DNA of 64,000 bases from Toxorhynchites rutilus septentrionalis. Taxonomy: Eukaryota; Arthropoda; Insecta; Diptera; Culicidae. Below, in pieces: positions 1-12,157 of this stretch (position 1 is its first letter; each line of letters opens with the position of its first letter). Location: NCBI RefSeq assembly GCF_029784135.1, contig NC_073746.1, positions 73,512,042 to 73,576,041 of the forward strand, in the 5' to 3' direction. The translations under genes were made by a program, and so were the position numbers. A model generated the notes under the pieces. The model was not told the origin of the DNA. It was given only the letters and a program-made list of their open reading frames with translations, and did no database searches.

Positions 1-992
1 TTTGCAGACCCATATAGTTCTCGAAGTGCTGGAGGCCGACTAAATGTAAGAGCAGATGAGATCACTCGATATAATTTGAGGTCGTCGGCAAATATTTTCT
101 TCGGCGACTTCCGGAGCAAGCTGAGTTGACACACACTCCAGCTTCACGATTCGTGAGGTAATGCATGTCTTATAGAAATTTTGGCCCTTGTAGGCAAAAA
201 ACTCTAGCAATACATTTTTACAGTCTTCTCTGTATCCCAAGTTCTTATCACTCAGGATATTCCAATAAATCTCGGAGTTTCTGGAGAGTCACTATAGACA
301 TGAGTGACCTTGCATTGTCCTGATAAAATACAATACCTCTTCTGTTGGCCTATTCTAGACGTTCCTGTTCAATCACTAGCTTCAAACGGTGTTGAGGAAG
401 ATTTCTTTTCTTTTACAAAATGAAAAGGAGACGTCCGTCCTCGTTAACCTTACAACTGACACTCCTTGTTTTATTTCCTCATTCCTTTTTCGTACATTCT
501 CATCGTATACATATATACATATCGTCTGTCCACACATCTGTTCTATCGTTCTTCTTATCTACATGTACATTCAGTTTGTTAGGATAGGATGGCGTGAAAA
601 AGAGACGATCGTAAAACATGTCTCGCCATGTTTACGTATTTACCACCCAGGAGGCTAAATTCTAAATAAACACGCCGAGACGATAATGATCGTTCGTACC
701 ACAACAACGGACGTATTCAGCTGTTATAGTATCGACACCATAAACACCATTTACAATTTCAGCGGTCTGGCTTTATAAGAGAAAAAGTGTAAAATGTAGC
801 GAATTTTCTCTTCGATGACTCCCATTACTAACACCCTATAACTCAGTAGAACATATAAAAAACAACAAAAGATTTTTTTGGTGTGAAATGTCACCTTTAC
901 ACCGAGCGTAAACTTGAAATTTTATGATCGATATTACCAATCACTACAGTCAGTTAAAAAGAAAATAATGGATTTCTTTTTCCCCAGCACAA
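1..992 (-). mobile_element. Mariner (DD34D-type) remnant, 5' end at 992, cut by window start
   Basis: The minus strand starts at about 992 with a degraded terminal repeat (GCTGGGGAAAAAGAAATCC) next to a TA, close to the TTAGGTTGGGGAAAAAGTT end of the element at 40823. An ATG at 825 opens a typical mariner N-terminus (EEKIRYILHF, then AEIVNGVYG after frameshifts). About 300 bp of unrelated sequence (395-690) follow. The reading resumes at 388 with LKLVIEQER and the catalytic-site block VFYQDNARS, and ends in a mariner-like C-terminus (REDCKNVLLEFFA) near 200. Stops and frameshifts make it dead. The family is the same as the copy at 40823-41791, since untranslated leader, start region and terminal repeat all match. 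Confidence 0.8.
40..395 (-). pseudogene. Mariner transposase, C-terminal half, broken
   Basis: In the minus strand the segment reads LKLVIEQER, a stop, then ANRRGIVFYQDNARS. This is the second catalytic Asp block of mariner transposases (usually HQDNARPH). Two stop codons follow before REDCKNVLLEFFAYKGQNFYK, which matches the mariner tail consensus. The third catalytic Asp block (normally SPDLAPSDYH) is not recognisable between them, so part of the catalytic core is deleted or scrambled. No function is expected. Confidence 0.75.
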
Positions 993-3855
993 TATTTATT
1001 ATGGATAATCTTGACTGAAACTAAACTAAAATGTAAAAAAAATCGGGAAAAATCAGGCAAAATTGAGTGTTTGTCAGGATATCAGGAAACATACCAAAAA
1101 GTCTGGGAAGCCCTGAAAAATCAGGAAGGTTGGCATCTCTACCCGTCCCGATTGATCGTTCAGGCAGCGGATTTAACTAGAATGAAATCAAGATTATATT
1201 TCTATGACGTGAATCATCATCAATAATCATCAACCACGATGGAAACCATTTAAAGTTCATCTTGTACGTGTAACATCCTGTGCTTCTATATATAGCTTGA
1301 GTTTATTCTTGGATTTTCTGGAACTGTGTAACCGAGATGACGATATTCGAAGCTTATTTCAAATCATTTTCCTAGAACGCAAAACAAGGAAGACGGTATT
1401 CAAAACGAAATAACGACGGCTAGGGGCTTGCGTGACCTATTACCAGGACGAGAAAACAAACATAATTCTCGAAGTCACTTCTGGAGGTGACTTGATTGTC
1501 TGCCGGATTTCATAAATATAATAACCGGCTGCATTTCAGTCGATATGAAACCGTAACGTTCGTAGGGTTGGCAATGTGTTGGGGGCCAAACCCGGTTTCA
1601 ATTGTGCCATCTGGTTGAATAGAGACAGAGATTATAATTGCAATGACTCAGCTGAGTTTCTTAGAATGGGACTAATGAGCAATACGAATCTGCTTGGAAG
1701 CTTCCTGCTCACGTGTCCTAGATAGTTTCAATATTGAGCAATGGCATTGGTAGTACAAGAGTTATTTTTGAATATATTACACTCTACAATCTCTGCAACA
1801 ATTCAATTCAAAGCAACTTACGAATAATTAGAGAACAGCTGCATTTGCATTAAGCTTTTTTTCACGTAGCATACTTTTCCATCTAGCTTTTCACGTGTGT
1901 TGATGCACGTCTAGTGCAGCACTCATCGATGCTCTCGGTTCTGCCTAGTTTGATACCAGAGATGCGTTCGTACGTGCTGAGGCGTACGAATGCATAATCC
2001 AGTGATAACTGCCGGCTGCATAAAGCAGAATATGAGATGAGAGTCGAGCATTAAATGAGGCATTCAGTTCCTCTTCATATGGGCGTTTGAGTCTAATCCA
2101 CTTACAGACGCTGCATAACTGTAATTATAATTATCATCCACTTTTGCAAACACACACATAGCCTTTGCAACTACCTTAGCAACCAGTTGGCTCTAGCCCA
2201 TGTGTTCCCCTTTATAGGGGGAGTTCTTTCTGAAACGGTTCTTCACATCTCGAAAGCACTCTCGAGGGGCACATATTTTTCTCCCCCATGGACCAAACCA
2301 AACCAGCCTCCGAAGCCTCCTCCAATTGATGATATTCAATTAAAGTCAAGTTGGAAGACTCTGACACCGAAGAGCTCTCCTGCCGCATGCTCCATATGGA
2401 AAACGATGGGGCTGACATATGATGAAGTAGATAATGAAAACCGCCAATTCAATTTCCACACAACAATGGCGAAATGTACATCATAAAGCATTCAGCTAAA
2501 TTGAAAGAAGATTGCCACACTTTTCCGAAGCCTCTCCCACCACCACGGTGATGAGGGGGGCCTTGATTCGCCCCCCGTTTGGTGGTAGTGGTGTATATTT
2601 AATTAAATCTGGCACCGCTCCGAGAGGATCGAGGAAGAACAAAAGTTGGTCTACTCGCTCACGATGCCTTCATTCCGGACGTGGCTGCAGAAGCGCTGAA
2701 TTTGAATGCGCTTTAGTTCGATTCACGGCACGCAATTCACGACGCTTGCTGGAGAGCTGATTCCAGATAAATATCCTGCACCTTCCGGTTGCCATTAATT
2801 ATTGAGAGTTCCTCCGTTCACACGATGGTTGCCGCGCTCGCGGTGCCGGGGCGATTGTTGAGTGGAACCCGTTGTGGACGATAACAAGTGGAAAGATGCG
2901 CACTGGTTGAGGCTGTGCAGAGAGATAATGACTCCAGAATACAAACAACATCGTTGATTCGTGCTGATTTTAATCACTTTTGTCGGGGAAATTATGAATG
3001 GGAGTAGGATTATTTCTGGAATTTGTGTCGACTGAAATTTAAATGAATCGGAATTGCAGGGTTCCTTTTTTACCATAATATTATCAATGGGTCGTGTTAA
3101 GTCAGCGTGGACTAAGTGATTTTTTTATGGTTTCGAAAAAATCAGTCATAGTTTTGTATTTTTGTATTTTTTCACGATTTTTCACACCGAGTAGCGATTA
3201 CGTATCAAAAATATCTAACGATCTTGAGGCAGCAGAAAGAGCATTTAGTAGTTGACTACAGAGAGTTTTTTTTTAAATCAACGACTACTTAATCCAGTAT
3301 GATTGGACCAAAAAAAAATCAGATAGCACAAATTAAAAATTAAAATCCGTCGTTTATTCGGTATGAATAGAAAATAAATTTCAGATTTCGTCTAACAAAT
3401 CTTAGTTTTTGTGTAAGCTTTTTTTTAGCTATTTTTAGGCTATTTTTTTTGTAATAAATGTTTTTTAAACTACCCGCAATCATTTTCCTGTCCATAATCA
3501 TGTTTCAAATTTTTATAGAATTTATTTCGCAACACACATTGAACAATTGTAAAATAAGAAGCCAAGTCATATTTAAACCGAGCAATACTGAGAAATTTAA
3601 ATTCAACATTCGTATTTTCTGTAGCGTTCAGCGAAAGATGGTGGCATAGTATGATTCAATCAACAAATTATGCTATGCCAGCATACTTCTTTGAGAATAA
3701 TGCCTTTGGGAGAGATGAAGATGTAATTTTGCCAAAAGATACTGAAAAATTACTTGAATATTCAGTTCAGTGTTTAATTTTTTTTTCAACTGCGAGCAAA
3801 TGTTAATTCGGGTAATATTAACGATGAGACTGAGAGTTAATTTTTGAATTTTCTA
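993..3855. other. Non-coding stretch with a short dispersed repeat
   Basis: Positions about 1020-1150 hold a phrase repeated with variation (aaatcaggaaaa, gtcaggatatcagg, aaaatcaggaagg), ending in ggcatctctaccc; it resembles a degenerate short-period repeat. Positions 1150-2160 show no gene. Positions 2170-2770 are more GC-rich, with C/G runs, and have two short open frames without recognisable domains. Positions 2770-3855 are AT-rich with poly-T runs and nothing assignable. Confidence 0.5.
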
Positions 3856-5152
3856 AAGGGTGTGTCACATCAAATTGCATCACGGAAAAAACGCTGTAGA
3901 AATTTAATTTTTAGTAATTATATCTTCAGCTTTCGCTTTTAATCAGACAAGAGTGTATAGATTACGTTGGCCATGCTTCACTGTCAATTTTTCGTAAATT
4001 TGGAAAAATGTAGTCGAACGAAAAAGAGCGTCGTGAATTAATCTTGCGCGCTCAATTCGAGAATCCGGAGTTGTCACATCGGGACATCGGTAAGATGCTG
4101 GGAATCGTCCAATCCACGGTCAGCAGAGTACTAAAACGATACTTCGAGAACCTAACCATCGACCGGAAGGTGAAGAACGGCAAAAATGGATGCTCCGTCA
4201 GTGAAAAAGATCACAAGCGCGTAGTTAAGCAGTTTAGACGTGATCCGAGAAGTTCGGTCCGGGATGTCGCCAATAAGCTGAATTTGTCAAGTTCATTCGT
4301 CCAGCGGACCAAGCAGCGGGAGGGCCTGCGTACATACAAAGTTCAGAAGGTTCCTAACCGCGACGAAAGACAAAACATGGTGGGGAAGACGCGAGCCCGG
4401 AAGATGTACACCGAAATGCTGACGAAGCCGCATTGCCTGGTAATGGACGACGAAACCTACGTCAAAGCGGACTTTCGTCAGCTGCCGGGCCTGTTGTTCT
4501 TCTCCGCAGAGGACAAATTCAGCGTTTCGGAGGAGATTCGCAAGCGGAACTATCCAAGTTTGCCAAAAAGTACATGGTGTGACAAGCGATCTGCTCTTGC
4601 GGAAAGCGGAGCGCCCCCTTCATGATGACCGGCACGGTAAACGGGCAGGTTTACCTTAAGGAGTGCCTACAGAAGCGCTTACTACCACTATTGAAGCAGC
4701 ACGAGGGCCCGACCATCTTCTGGCCGGATCTCGCTTCGTGTCACTATTCAAAGGACGTGTTGGAGTGGTACGAAGCCAACGGGGTCACCTCCGTGTCAAA
4801 GGAAATTAACCCGCCCAACGCGCCGGAGCTTCGCCCAATAGAGAAATATTGGGCGATTATGAAGCAGGCCCTCCGGAAGAACTCAAAAGTTGTCAAATCG
4901 GAGGCGGACTTCAAGAGAAAATGGATTTCTGTTCAAAAAAAACTACAACCTGACGTTGTACAGAACCTTATGGACGGGGTAAAGAGGAAGGTGCGAGCAT
5001 ACGGGCTTGGGCTCGAAGTATGAATAAAAAGGAAATGCCAAAAGTTGTTTAATAGTTTTTATTTTACTGTCTAAAATTTTCAAAAGGATCGGTCTACTGG
5101 GCGAATTTCTACAGCGTTTTTTCCGTGATGCAATTTGATGTGACACACCCTT
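3856..5152 (+). mobile_element. ITmD37E (DD37E) Tc1/mariner-superfamily element, copy 1
   Basis: A 1297-bp element is bounded by near-perfect inverted repeats of roughly 47 bp beginning AAGGGTGTGTCACATCAAAT and flanked by TA on both sides (3854-3855 and 5153-5154), the target duplication of this superfamily. Two more copies lie at 48815-50105 and 56556-57853 on the opposite strand, with the same ends. The single internal gene is a transposase pseudogene. The DD37E spacing visible in the gene matches the ITmD37E family described from mosquitoes. Confidence 0.93.
4008..5023 (+). pseudogene. ITmD37E transposase, copy 1, disabled
   Basis: The gene would encode a DD37E transposase of about 340 residues that cuts the element at its terminal repeats. 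An N-terminal helix-turn-helix (SHRDIGKMLGIVQSTVSRVL) is followed by catalytic blocks VMDDETYVK, IFWPDLASCHYS and PELRPIEKYW, with exactly 37 residues between the second Asp and the Glu. Three lesions are visible against copies 2 and 3: codon 2 is TAG (4011-4013) where copy 2 has TCG, one base is lost near 4545, and a TGA replaces a Trp codon near 4580. The reading frame recovers by 4622 and runs to 5023. Confidence 0.92.
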
Positions 5153-5281
5153 TAGCTTAGCTGCTTTGTTTGCGCCGCTCAGTGCATCTACGTTTAATAT
5201 GAATAAGAAACAACATAATGAACTATAAAGTCCTAGGTCCCTACTGTTATGATCCGTTATGATCCGACATTACCCGTCTTT

Positions 5282-6558
5282 TTGACGTGGGACTACGTCT
5301 AACCGGAGTATATGGGGGGTAAAATGAAAACCTAAACACAGAACATGCAGGACAAAATGAAAGATTCCGAATGCTTATAATTCGAACATTTCTTACTGGA
5401 TCGGAAAGATGTTTGCATCAATTGACAGGGAATATTTCTACGCATCTATCGCAATTTATAAAATGTTATTTTTCATTAGATAAACAATTGAATAACTGTA
5501 AAATGTTAAGCGTTATCTAAACGCCCTAACTACCTCGTTTTGATTGGTCCGATTTACGGTTTCCCCAACACAGCCATCATAACCAAGCAGCCTTGTGGAA
5601 ATCGGCAACGCAAGTACATGAAAGTAGGGGGTATTTTTGTTCCGACTGAAATGTGTTTCCCCAACACAGACTTCAGAACCAAAGTGTCTGAGGAAATTGG
5701 CATTGCAAATTCATGCAGGTCTGGGGTACTTTTGTTTCGACTGAATAGTGTTTACCTAATACAGACTTCTAAACCGAGGTGTCTGGGAGAATCGGCATTG
5801 CAAATAAATTCAAACTGCGAGTACTTTCGTGGAAAACCGATAACTCGCGGTGTACTCGAGTTTAGAAGGGTGACAAATTTTTCTTAGGAGAAGGAAGGGA
5901 TATAAGGAAATTGTAACAATGTTGATGAACACTCAATTTTTAAATCTTTTCGCTTGCCTTTGTGCAGACTAGAATATGTTTCCTTAACATGGTCTTCTAA
6001 ACTTAGGAACCTGGGAAAATTTTGCAGACATTAGAGGCGAATGAATGAATGAACTTTCAAGTTTAAAGGCTCTATAATATAAAAAGTATAAGTTGAAGCT
6101 GTTGTTTCATGCAAGCCGGGGGTACTTTCGCACCCGCATGTTTTTTTTTTGCACTCCGAAAGTGTTTTCCTAACACGGATTAAAAAAACGGGTACGACCA
6201 CAACGCTTTGGTTCGGTTATTCAAGATTGCATTGAAGGATATGCCTTCATATCTTCTGCTCACTGAATTTCTGGCACTGAGTGCCAGATTCGCGGTTCGA
6301 GAAGCACGTACACTTGAGAGATGCAAACTTCAGATGGAAATCATCATACTCAACGTAAAAGGATTGTCATTAAATCTATTTGTAACGAAGAACATACTCT
6401 GTCACAATGCATTAATTGACCTTACATGGCATTTATTCAATCTCTTTACTCACAAAGCAAATATATTGAATTCGATGGAATCCGGAATTTGTTTCATTTA
6501 ATCAAAAATTTAATCAATACAAACAAATGATTGCTAAGCTAAACTAGTCCCACGTCAA
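5282..6558. repeat. Unit with inverted ends TTGACGTGGGACTA enclosing ~96-bp tandem repeats
   Basis: The left end (5282-5295) and right end (6545-6558) are exact inverted copies of 14 bp. Inside, from about 5560, a roughly 96-bp unit recurs (start points near 5560, 5655 and 5751, with degraded versions near 5980 and 6160). Each unit has a CCCCAACACAGAC-like start, then AATCGGCATTGCAAATTCATG, then a GGGGTACTTTTGTT-like end. Open frames inside are by-products of the repeat. It may be a non-autonomous element; no target duplication was established. Confidence 0.5.
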
Positions 6559-7164
6559 CTTTGCGGTTATATCATAGATATAACCCACCCATTTTTTTTG
6601 AGGTAAACAATTAAATTATTATGAAATATCAAGCATTTTTTAAACCCGCTAAATCCTACGTTCTGATTGGTCCAATTTGTGCTCCTCAAATTGTACCGAC
6701 CAAAACAGAGTAACAACAGAATAAAATTTGAATACAACATTACTACTGCGAAAACAAACGTAGCAATTCATCGTGCGTTTCATTCTCAATACACTGGCAG
6801 CATGAAGAGAAGCGAAAAATTGCGTCGTAAACCCCACCCCTCTTTTATTCTACATTTATTCTATAGTACAGTCAATTCGGATAAATTTCGCAGTTCGCAG
6901 TCTCCGACATTCTTTTTTTTTAATTACGAAGTAGTTCCCGCACATTGCAGCACACTGAAGACAGTGTAAGCAGTAGCAGTATCAGGTTTTTCAAATGGCC
7001 GTCCACAAAGACGAGAGTTTAGTTAGTTTCCGAATTGACCTTTTTGAAAGCTAGAGGTGATTGATCTGGGATTAAAAAAAAATTTAAAGCCTTCACAGTG
7101 CAAAACATCATGCTTAGAGGCGAATTAAATGAAAAGCCTCTTTAATTCAACATCATCATCATGA

Positions 7165-7169
<5 letters not shown>
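6559..7169. other. Non-coding AT-rich stretch
   Basis: No gene or family member recognised. The hairpin-like phrase ttatatcatagatataa lies at 6569-6585. A short open frame around 6667-6969 has no recognisable domain. Confidence 0.4.

Positions 7170-7244
<75 letters not shown>
7170..7244. repeat. (TA)n microsatellite
   Basis: About 75 bp of uninterrupted TA dinucleotides. It directly precedes the minisatellite block at 7290-8115. Confidence 0.97.
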
Positions 7245-7246
<2 letters not shown>

Positions 7247-7289
7247 GATTAACGATTAACCGATTAACATGAAACTCGGGAATCGGGAA

Positions 7290-8115
7290 TTAATCAAACA
7301 AATGAAACCAAATTAGGCATGTGAAGGTTTTAGGGTGCAATAAATGTTTCTATGGTGGTTGGACTCTCCACCCCCCTCTCTAAGAGGGGGCTACAATACA
7401 TACAAATGAAACACAAATTTCTGCATTACTCGAGAAATTATAAAGCAAATGAAACCAAATTTGGCATATGGAGGTTTTAGGGTGCAACAAATGTTTTTAC
7501 GGTAGTTAAATACTCCTCCCCTTCTCATAGGGGGGGAGGCTGCCATACAAATGAAACATAAATTTCTGCATCAATCGAGAATTAATCAAGCAAATGAAAC
7601 TAAATTTGGCATGTGGAGGTTTTAGGGTACAATAAATGTTTTTACGGTGGTTAGATACTTCTACCCCCTCTCTTAAGGGGGAGGGTGGGGCTGCCAAACA
7701 AATGAAACACTAATTTCTGCATTACTCGAGAATTATTCAATCAAATGAAACCAAATTCGGCATATTGAGGTTTTAGGGTGCAATTAATGTTTCTATGGTG
7801 GTTAGACACTTCTCCCGCTTTTTAAGGGTGGGCTGTCATACGAATGAAACATCAATTTTTGCATAACTCGAAAACTAATCAAGCAAATGGAGCCAAATTT
7901 GGCATGTGAAGGTTTTTCGGGGCACGAAACAGTTTCTATGGTGAATATACTCCTCCCCTCTCTCTAAGGAGGTTGCCATACAAACGAAACACAAACTTCT
8001 GCATAACTCGAGAACTAATCAAGCACAATTCGGGATGTGAGGGTTTTTTGAGTATGAGAAATGTTTCTATGATGGTATGACACCACTCCCTCATCTGGAA
8101 TGGAGAGGTGGTTCC
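7290..8115. repeat. Minisatellite, ~145-bp unit, about six copies
   Basis: The landmark ATGTTTCTATGG (or ATGTTTTTACGG) recurs at about 7343, 7491, 7635, 7787, 7931 and 8061, a spacing of 130-152 bp. Each unit also carries AAATGAAACCAAATTTGGCAT, a C-rich then G-rich block (CCCCTCTC then AAGGGGG), and TTTCTGCATAACTCGAGAA. Units diverge by substitutions and small indels, so the array is old. The C-run and G-run in each unit can pair into a hairpin. Confidence 0.9.
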
Positions 8116-8590
8116 ATAAAAGTATTACACATATTTCAACCAAAAATATTCTAACCAAACATGACAATTGAAAACTTTCGGAAAACTCTGAAGGAAAAAG
8201 AAAAATTGGAGAATTAAATTCCCATATGTTCTAAAATTACATAGTGACAAGTGCTGTTAGTCCATTTGATGTTAGCGCTAGCGAAATTGATCTTTGTTCG
8301 AAACTGGAAATGGATTTTAATGAGATGAAACGCACTCCTATATCTTCTTCTATCTATACCAATAAAAAAGTATCGCCGAATGTGTTGATTAGAGCAGAAC
8401 TCGAGGAAGGAATTGTCCGATTTAGGGCTGTCCTTATTCTATCATATTTTCTGTATAAAACATTTATTCCATGTAACGGAGAAACATGTTATTTGCAAGT
8501 GGTTGAAAAATCTTGAACGAGAACTGTGTCTGCAAATAATCTGATATTATAATGATGAGTTTTGTTAGAAACACTTGGATTTTATAGTAA

Positions 8591-8778
8591 ACTAGCTGTA
8601 CCCTGCCACGCTTTGCTGTAGCATATTGTGGTTGCATGGTTGAGTTGAATTTTTCATTTTTTTATGTTGTAACAACAATTCTAGATGTGTTTGGTTGTTT
8701 TGTATATTGTATCATAGTTTGGGCTCAGTCGGTTCCGCACTTTTCGAGTTTTTAACGCGCACACGAACGAACAAAAAA

Positions 8779-8820
<42 letters not shown>

Positions 8821-9316
8821 TAGATGAGGGGAATCGATAAATTTTAATCCCTTCGAAACACAATTTCAGTTCATGATTTTGTCAAACACGTGCAAAAAAG
8901 ATGTTTCCTTTACATAGAACACATATTCATTACTGAATAGTTGATTTTCATTAGAAGCTCAATTTCAGAAACGCTTTCTGGTCATATATTAAATCGTCTT
9001 TCTTCCAATTTTCCAATTTTTTATGCCATAACAACACTCCTTGAAGTGGATTGTATATTGTGTACAACTTTGAGCTCAATCGGTTCCGTACTTTTCGAGT
9101 TTTTGACGCGTACACAAACGAACAGAACATTTTTATATATATATAGAGAAGGTAAATTCAACGGGGTCGATTAGGAGATCAATCTATGAACAGTTCTGCG
9201 ATTGGACCCATGAACTTGCTCATAGTAAGAAAACGTGAATGTTTGAAGTATATTGATAACAAATTGATAACAAAAAACAAATTTTGGGTGGGACGAAGTT
9301 TGCCGGGTCAGCTAGT
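8591..9316. mobile_element. Dispersed repeat with inverted ACTAGCTG ends and internal TA tract
   Basis: The left end reads ACTAGCTGTACCCTGCCACG and the right end, reverse-complemented, reads ACTAGCTGACCCGGCAAACT. Inside is a TA microsatellite (about 8781-8815) and a partly repeated passage CAATCGGTTCCGTACTTTTC followed by GAGTTTTTGACGCG (8728-8760 and 9077-9110). Related copies are at 19003-20530 and, as a 5' fragment, at 32215. It has no coding capacity, so it is probably non-autonomous; the mobilising partner is unknown. Confidence 0.7.
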
Positions 9317-10435
9317 TACCAATGAATCCCAACATATTCTTCCAACGAAAAAATCATAAACATCAATTCGCTTTAATTACACATAAAATCAACGATTCGT
9401 ACGTGTGATTCAATCATACATAAACAATCTCCAACTAACAATAACGATAACGTTTTTTCTTCTGGTTCGCTTATAACCGTCAGTGCAAGCTTCGCAATAT
9501 GCTTGCTTCGTGCATATTCTGAGAATTTATTCTGAGGCAAAAAATACTGAGGTTGGCCAAGGCGAACATAACAATTATAGTGCTTTCACTGCTATCTGAT
9601 GACAAGCATCAACTGCTGGCCAATCATGGCTGAGATGGATTTTGAAAAAAAATGTAAATATGGGTACCTATATTTACTGGTTTTTGGGATTTCGATAGTT
9701 TGTTTTCAAAGTAATTTTTAAGCTATTGAAACAATTTTTTCGGTCAATAAGTAACATACATTACTAATACATCCTTCATATTTCAAATTACCTGATTTTC
9801 ATACCACTTAGTTCAGCCAACAAAGAAGTATTAACGCCCATAACCTATCACCCCAAATGTAACGCTCTCATTTTCGAAACTCTTAACCTAAGGCATAGAA
9901 ATCGATGTGGTGTCTTCGCCGAACAAATATACCCCCCTGGATGCGATATATATTTTCCATTCTTCCTTTGCATCGAGCAAAACCGCTGTGTGTAACATCA
10001 TCATTGAGAAAGACTGCAGTCTGCTAGCTCGAGCGAGAGTGTGACTTGAATGATTATGATGTTTTGAATTATAGGGGTTTCAAAATATCCCGCTTCAATC
10101 GCATCGAACTTCAAGGCCAATGAAAGAAAATAAACTCCCGTCCTTCAGAATGGCTCTCTAGAAAACCTCGCTGCCGTTCGATCGCTAGCTGGATGACTCA
10201 TGAGTCGTGAATGCTGTGATCTGAAATCACGAGTTAATTGTTTATGCCCCATAAATCAAATTGGGGGGGAGCTCAAATTGAAATATTTTCACGATCCACA
10301 TTTCCATGTTTTTTACTCCTCAAAATTATATAAATGCCGCTCTTTATACGGCATTTCGCTACAACGGCCCTCTTCAATTAAGGCACGTTTTCGATTTACG
10401 GCCTAAAATGTTCCGCTATAACGGCCAAAAGGGGG
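9317..10435. other. Non-coding stretch; 9690-9910 resembles the region upstream of the H1 pseudogene
   Basis: Positions 9692-9775 (phrases GTTTTCAAAGTAATTTTTA and TCAATAAGTAACATACATTA) and 9853-9905 (CCAAATGTAACGCTCTCATT) match, in the same order and orientation, 39326-39410 and 39494-39550 beside the histone H1-like pseudogene. The rest (9317-9690 and 9910-10435) shows no gene. Confidence 0.5.
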
Positions 10436-10910
10436 TCTCCGTAGCCACATTGGTTGCGCGTTCGCTTAGTAAGCGATCGATCGTGAGTTCAAAACTCAGG
10501 GCCCTCATTGACCATCTTTGTGTTGTTACAGAATAGCTACGTCCACGCAACAATCATCAGCGATGGAGATCGATCCACTGTCGAAATAAGATCGATTCAT
10601 CCATACAACTGCTCTGCTCTGCCAGACACATCGGGCTACTGTTCTATAAATAACTCAACAATGATCAAACAACTGTCTCCGCTGTCCGGTGGTCCAACTG
10701 GATAATGGAAGAACAGAAAGAATACCCTTACGCCTAAATGGCTACTGTGTGAATGTACCACCATATGTAATGGTATAGAAGGAATACTGGCGAACGGCAA
10801 CTGTGTAATGTGCTAATTATAGATATGATAACCATGTGACATGTACACGATTAAAATTCGGCTCTGTTACAGCTAAAATACTAATGAGCCTTAAATAAAT
10901 AAATGGGATA
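10436..10910 (+). mobile_element. tRNA-derived SINE with LINE-like 3' tail
   Basis: The head (10436-10505) has a tRNA-like layout: an A-box-like GTAGCCACATTGG and a degraded B box GTGAGTTCAAAACTC flanked by pairing arms. The body continues about 400 bp. The 3' end (CGGCTCTGTTACAG, then ATGAGCCTTAAATAAATAAA) resembles the tails of the two I-clade LINE copies at 17811 and 63090, which suggests those LINEs supply its reverse transcriptase. About 112 bp of the body recur at 28873-28985 on the opposite strand. Confidence 0.65.
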
Positions 10911-10971
10911 AAAAAACGGCCACAAAATTTGTTTTTATCGATGTCGATGTATCTAGGTAGGTTGTTTATAT

Positions 10972-11224
10972 TAGAGTGCCAATGAAAATGACCATCCCGA
11001 ATTTTCAAACGGAACTTTCTTAAAAGTGTTGATTCCCTCGAAAAACTACCCTGTGCAAAATATCAGCCAAATCGGACTTCATTTACTTGTGTCGTACAGC
11101 CGTCAAAGTTTGAGTTTGAGTTTGCTATTGAGCTGATATTCTGCATATGGTTGTTTTTCGTGAGAATCGAAAATTTTAGGAAAATCGTTTGAAAATTAGA
11201 TATGTCTATTTCATTAGCACTCTA
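10972..11224. mobile_element. MITE with TAGAGTGC termini
   Basis: Both ends are inverted copies: TAGAGTGCCAATGAAAATGA at the left and, reverse-complemented, TAGAGTGCTAATGAAATAGA at the right, with similarity extending into AATTTTC. It is 253 bp with no open frame. The superfamily is not determined. Confidence 0.75.
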
Positions 11225-12157
11225 GTATACATACGTATATTTTATGTAACATTTTATTTTTGTTTGTAGATAATTGTTGGATTTTGGAGTCTGTTGCTAT
11301 TTTATGGCCAAATTTATGTACTTGTTATGTATGTATTTATGATTTGAATGAAATAGAAAGATAAAATGTATTTTGAATGATTAACAATGTTACATATTAA
11401 ACAAATTTGGAACCGATCCGATTGAATTTGTATGAATTCGTATTAGAATAACTGATTTCTTATACGGTTTTTCGCTTTGCGGCCGAGTTTCATGGAACGT
11501 ATCTCACAAACACAAATATTGTAAACATCATGCTTGCATCATTCCATATCTAAAGTTTGTGGTAGCCAGACGTGATTGTTGCGACTCCGGATATTCGATT
11601 GGTCTCGTTAGCTACAAAACCGGACAAGTGTTTTTTTTTCTCCTTCTTTCGTTTGGGATTTTTTTTCTCACGTCGCGCGTGGTTGTCACCGCGGAACATT
11701 GGACAGTGTACAAACCGGGAAATCATTTCAGCAGAGCTGGAAAAGTGATTGGTTTCTGCTGTACCATCGCCATTGCTGGCATTATATCGCGCGTGTACAC
11801 ACCAATACCAGTGTGATTGTGCTTACCGTGGATAGTGTGGTGAAGTGCCATTGGCCGACTCATAATCGCAGCTATTCTTTGCGCGTGGTCATCCGATTGA
11901 GGAGGAGCCGCCATCCTCGTCGCACTTACAACTCATTCGCATACAGTGCGATTCAACCGGCGACTGTGTGTGGTAGTGTGCGACACACATTCAATTGTGC
12001 CGAGCGCGATCAACCGATTGGGAAGCAAGCATCGGTTGCCAGTTTATCTGCACTGGTGTACAATTGGGTGAAAAAAATTAATATATTTAATTCTTTTTTT
12101 CTATTTTTTTTTTATTATTATTTTTAAATACATTAGATTATAAGTACAAATTGTAGA

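Noticed and set aside
6208..6501. 97-codon open frame
   Set aside because: No recognisable domain, and it lies inside the repeat unit 5282-6558.
7141..8115. CRISPR-like regular spacing
   Set aside because: Units are ~145-bp diverged tandem repeats without short identical repeats and unique spacers; the genome is eukaryotic.
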